In this document: in pieces, positions 62,352 to 64,000 of the stretch | Layout of the letters: each line of letters starts with the position of its first letter | Position numbering within the stretch: position 1 is the first letter of the stretch | From: Gemmatimonadota bacterium | Lineage (GTDB): Bacteria; Gemmatimonadota; Gemmatimonadetes; Gemmatimonadales; GWC2-71-9 | Assembly (NCBI GenBank): GCA_009692185.1 | Contig: SHZT01000001.1 | Coordinates: 1-64,000, forward strand | Reading direction: 5' to 3' | DNA: 64,000 nt | The notes under the pieces: generated by a model | Seen by the model: only the letters and a program-made list of their open reading frames with translations | The model's database searches: none | Told to the model about the DNA's origin: nothing | Position numbers and translations under genes: made by a program

Positions 62352-63670
62352 CCACCACGTTTGTCCACGCCGACTTGCTCAACTCGCACTACGTCGAGTG
62401 GGGCGCGTTTCTTCGGGACGCCGATCGCTGGTCTTCCCAACAGATCGCCGACTACCAGCTGACGCGGCTTCAGCACGCGGTCCGGGTCGCCAATGAGACA
62501 GAGGGTTATCGCGAGCGCTTCGCGGCGGCTGGAATCACGCCGGCGGACCTTCGCTCGCTCGACGACCTGCGCCGGTTTCCACTCATTGAAAAGGACACGA
62601 TACGGGACCGCCTGCGTGACTTCAGCCGGGAGGTGCCGGACCGCGAGTACGTCACCACCGGCGGCAGCACCGGGGTTCCGTTCGGCTTCTACCGTGACAA
62701 AGTGGCGTTCGCGCGGGAGCTGGCGTCCAAGGCGCACCAATACCACCGGATCGGCTGGCGCGAAGGCGACCCCCAGCTGGTTTTTCGGGGTCTCCCGATC
62801 ACCAGCCCGGACCACGTGCAGATGGTCCCCGAGTTCAACGAACTCCGGTGCTCATCATATCACCTCGTGCCCGAATGGATGGAGCGCTTCACCGCGCGGG
62901 CATTCGAGTATCAGCCGCTCTGGCTCCGGTGCTACCCGTCGTCCGGGCACATCTTCGCGCGCTGGCTCAAGGACACGGGACGGCGGTTCCCCGCCATCAA
63001 GGGTGTCCTGTGCGCCTCGGAAAACCTCTATGATTTTCAGCGGGACCTGATGCGGGAAGTGTTCAACGCGCGGGTCTTCAGCCACTATGGGCACTACGAG
63101 CTGGCGGTACTCGCCGGGTTCTGCGAGCACGAGGACACGTACCACGTGCTCCCGCAGTACGGGCTCGCGGAGCTGCTGGACCCGGATGGCCGGCCGGTGA
63201 CAACCCCCGGGGCGGTCGGGGAAATCGTGGGCACGTCGTTCCTGATGGCCGCCACGCCCTTCATTCGTTACCGGACCCGGGACTATGCCCGTCTGAAGGG
63301 GGTGGGCTGCGCGGCCTGCGGGCGCCCCTACCAGGTGTGGGACCGAATCGAGGGCCGGCTCCAGGAGTTCATCGTCACGGGAACGGGCCGGTGGATTTCC
63401 ATGACCGCGATCAACATGCACGACGACGTGTTCGACCACGTAGCGCAGTTTCAGTTCCACCAGAAGGAGCGCGGCAAGGTGACGTTCCGGTATATCCCCA
63501 GGGAGACGTGCGGACCAGACCAGCTGATGGACATCCGGCGCCGGCTCATGATCAAGCTGGGGGATGACACCGACCTCCGCCTGGAGGCCGTCAGCGAGAT
63601 CCCGCCAACCGCGCGTGGCAAGCACCGCTTCCTGCTGCAGGATCTGAAACTGGCGTTCGGCGATGCCTGA
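62348..63670 (+). CDS. CapK/PaaK-like adenylate-forming enzyme
   Basis: A 440-residue protein of the phenylacetate-CoA-ligase/CapK family. YVTTGGSTGVPFGFYRDKVA is the P-loop-like phosphate-binding motif, followed by VLCASENLYDFQRDLMREVF, VFSHYGHYELAVLAGFCEHE and IRYRTRDYARL. CapK-type enzymes activate an acid, perhaps as an acyl decoration of capsule. It starts at GTG 62348 (GTGA overlap). Four cysteines are visible, two of them as CAACG in KGVGCAACGRPYQV, possibly a metal site. Confidence 0.83.
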   Translation: MTTTFVHADLLNSHYVEWGAFLRDADRWSSQQIADYQLTRLQHAVRVANETEGYRERFAAAGITPADLRSLDDLRRFPLIEKDTIRDRLRDFSREVPDREYVTTGGSTGVPFGFYRDKVAFARELASKAHQYHRIGWREGDPQLVFRGLPITSPDHVQMVPEFNELRCSSYHLVPEWMERFTARAFEYQPLWLRCYPSSGHIFARWLKDTGRRFPAIKGVLCASENLYDFQRDLMREVFNARVFSHYGHYELAVLAGFCEHEDTYHVLPQYGLAELLDPDGRPVTTPGAVGEIVGTSFLMAATPFIRYRTRDYARLKGVGCAACGRPYQVWDRIEGRLQEFIVTGTGRWISMTAINMHDDVFDHVAQFQFHQKERGKVTFRYIPRETCGPDQLMDIRRRLMIKLGDDTDLRLEAVSEIPPTARGKHRFLLQDLKLAFGDA

Positions 63671-64000
63671 GCTGCCTCCGCCGCCCTCGCGCGTCGCCAT
63701 CGCCCGCGCGAGCCTCGCCGCGTACCCGGGCATGTCCCCGTATCACCCGTCCGAGCCGTACCCGGAGTATCCATTCCCGGACGCGTTCGCCACCGACACC
63801 AACGCGCCATACGGAGCGGTGCGCGACGCGTTCCGCCTGCTGGGCTATGACGCGGAGCGGTTCGGAAAGCGGGACTGGAACCCCCTGGGGCACCTGATTC
63901 GCCCCGGCATGACCGTGTTCATCAAGCCGAACTTCGTGCTGTCGCGCCACGCCAGGGGCGGCGACCTCTGGTCCATCGTCACGCACCCGTCCGTGCTGCG
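63663..64000 (+). CDS. DUF362 domain-containing protein (partial, runs off the window)
   Basis: ATG 63663 overlaps the CapK-like stop by eight bases. The first 112 residues read MPELPPPPSRVAIARASLAA, then MTVFIKPNFVLSRHARGGDL and SIVTHPSVLR, the N-terminus of DUF362 proteins (IKPNxV and T-P-x-x motif). DUF362 proteins recur in exopolysaccharide clusters; the function is unclear. The gene is incomplete here only because the window ends. Confidence 0.8.
   Translation, partial: MPELPPPPSRVAIARASLAAYPGMSPYHPSEPYPEYPFPDAFATDTNAPYGAVRDAFRLLGYDAERFGKRDWNPLGHLIRPGMTVFIKPNFVLSRHARGGDLWSIVTHPSVL

Overview
The window is almost entirely a cell-surface polysaccharide locus from a GC-rich Gram-negative bacterium. 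Outer-membrane export proteins (Wza/OPX type, Wzi type) show an outer membrane. The mix of SLBB export proteins, Uma2 proteins, a small tail-anchored coiled-coil protein, VapBC/MazF modules and retropepsin-like proteins resembles Gemmatimonadota. That assignment is inference; there is no rRNA gene or other phylogenetic marker here. I see no rRNA, tRNA or CRISPR array.

Layout. (1) 1-12.2 kb: a hypothetical gene, a six-SLBB Wza-like exporter, a GT4 glycosyltransferase, a GT4-GT2 fusion, a flippase with a GT2 partner on the other strand, and a protein made of two Wzi-type barrels in tandem. (2) 12.2-14.0 kb: an accessory patch with a duplicated structured repeat, a coiled-coil protein, VapBC and two gene remnants. 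(3) 14.0-22.3 kb: a second Wza-like exporter, an MBL-fold pseudogene, a KdsC-like phosphatase, and a tightly overlapping operon of a short NeuB, a NeuA-like CMP transferase, three SDRs and a TIM-barrel isomerase. This looks like a dedicated route to an unusual CMP-ulosonic acid. (4) 22.3-33.8 kb: a long minus-strand operon (Wzz, PseB, SpsF, an RmlD-like reductase, a full-length NeuB, glycosyltransferases, a Wzy-like polymerase, a KpsC/S-like transferase, an FkbM methyltransferase), followed by a PhyH dioxygenase. (5) 34-42 kb: a second flippase, a methyltransferase, a 48-residue membrane protein, a NoeA-like methyltransferase and a membrane sulfatase-fold enzyme, then a GT2 and the initiating polyprenyl-phosphate sugar transferase. 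(6) 42.1-43.4 kb: an IS element flanked by CTAG. (7) 43.7-50.7 kb: a GmhA-like isomerase, Uma2 proteins, ATP sulfurylase-APS kinase, three toxin-antitoxin or related modules and HflX. (8) 51-64 kb: the dTDP-rhamnose genes, an epimerase, a second Wzz, a second O-antigen ligase/polymerase-like protein, a right-handed beta-helix enzyme, a third flippase, methyltransferases, a CapK-like protein and the start of a DUF362 protein.

How it fits together. Two Wza-like exporters, two Wzz proteins, two polymerase candidates and three flippases suggest at least two Wzx/Wzy-type polymers. One probably carries ulosonic acids, one rhamnose. No Wzc-type tyrosine kinase or Wzb phosphatase is present, and both Wzz proteins lack a kinase domain. 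Three of these transport genes (both wza-like genes and wzz2) share one palindromic promoter-operator, so they may be one regulon.

The other striking feature is simple-sequence DNA inside genes. TTTTCCC heptamers occur in both Wza signal peptides and twice in HflX. An octamer array lies in RmlB, a 9-mer array in a Uma2 gene, and a REP-like hairpin in the ATP sulfurylase. Because 7 and 8 are not multiples of 3, unit changes would shift frame, so phase variation of export is possible.
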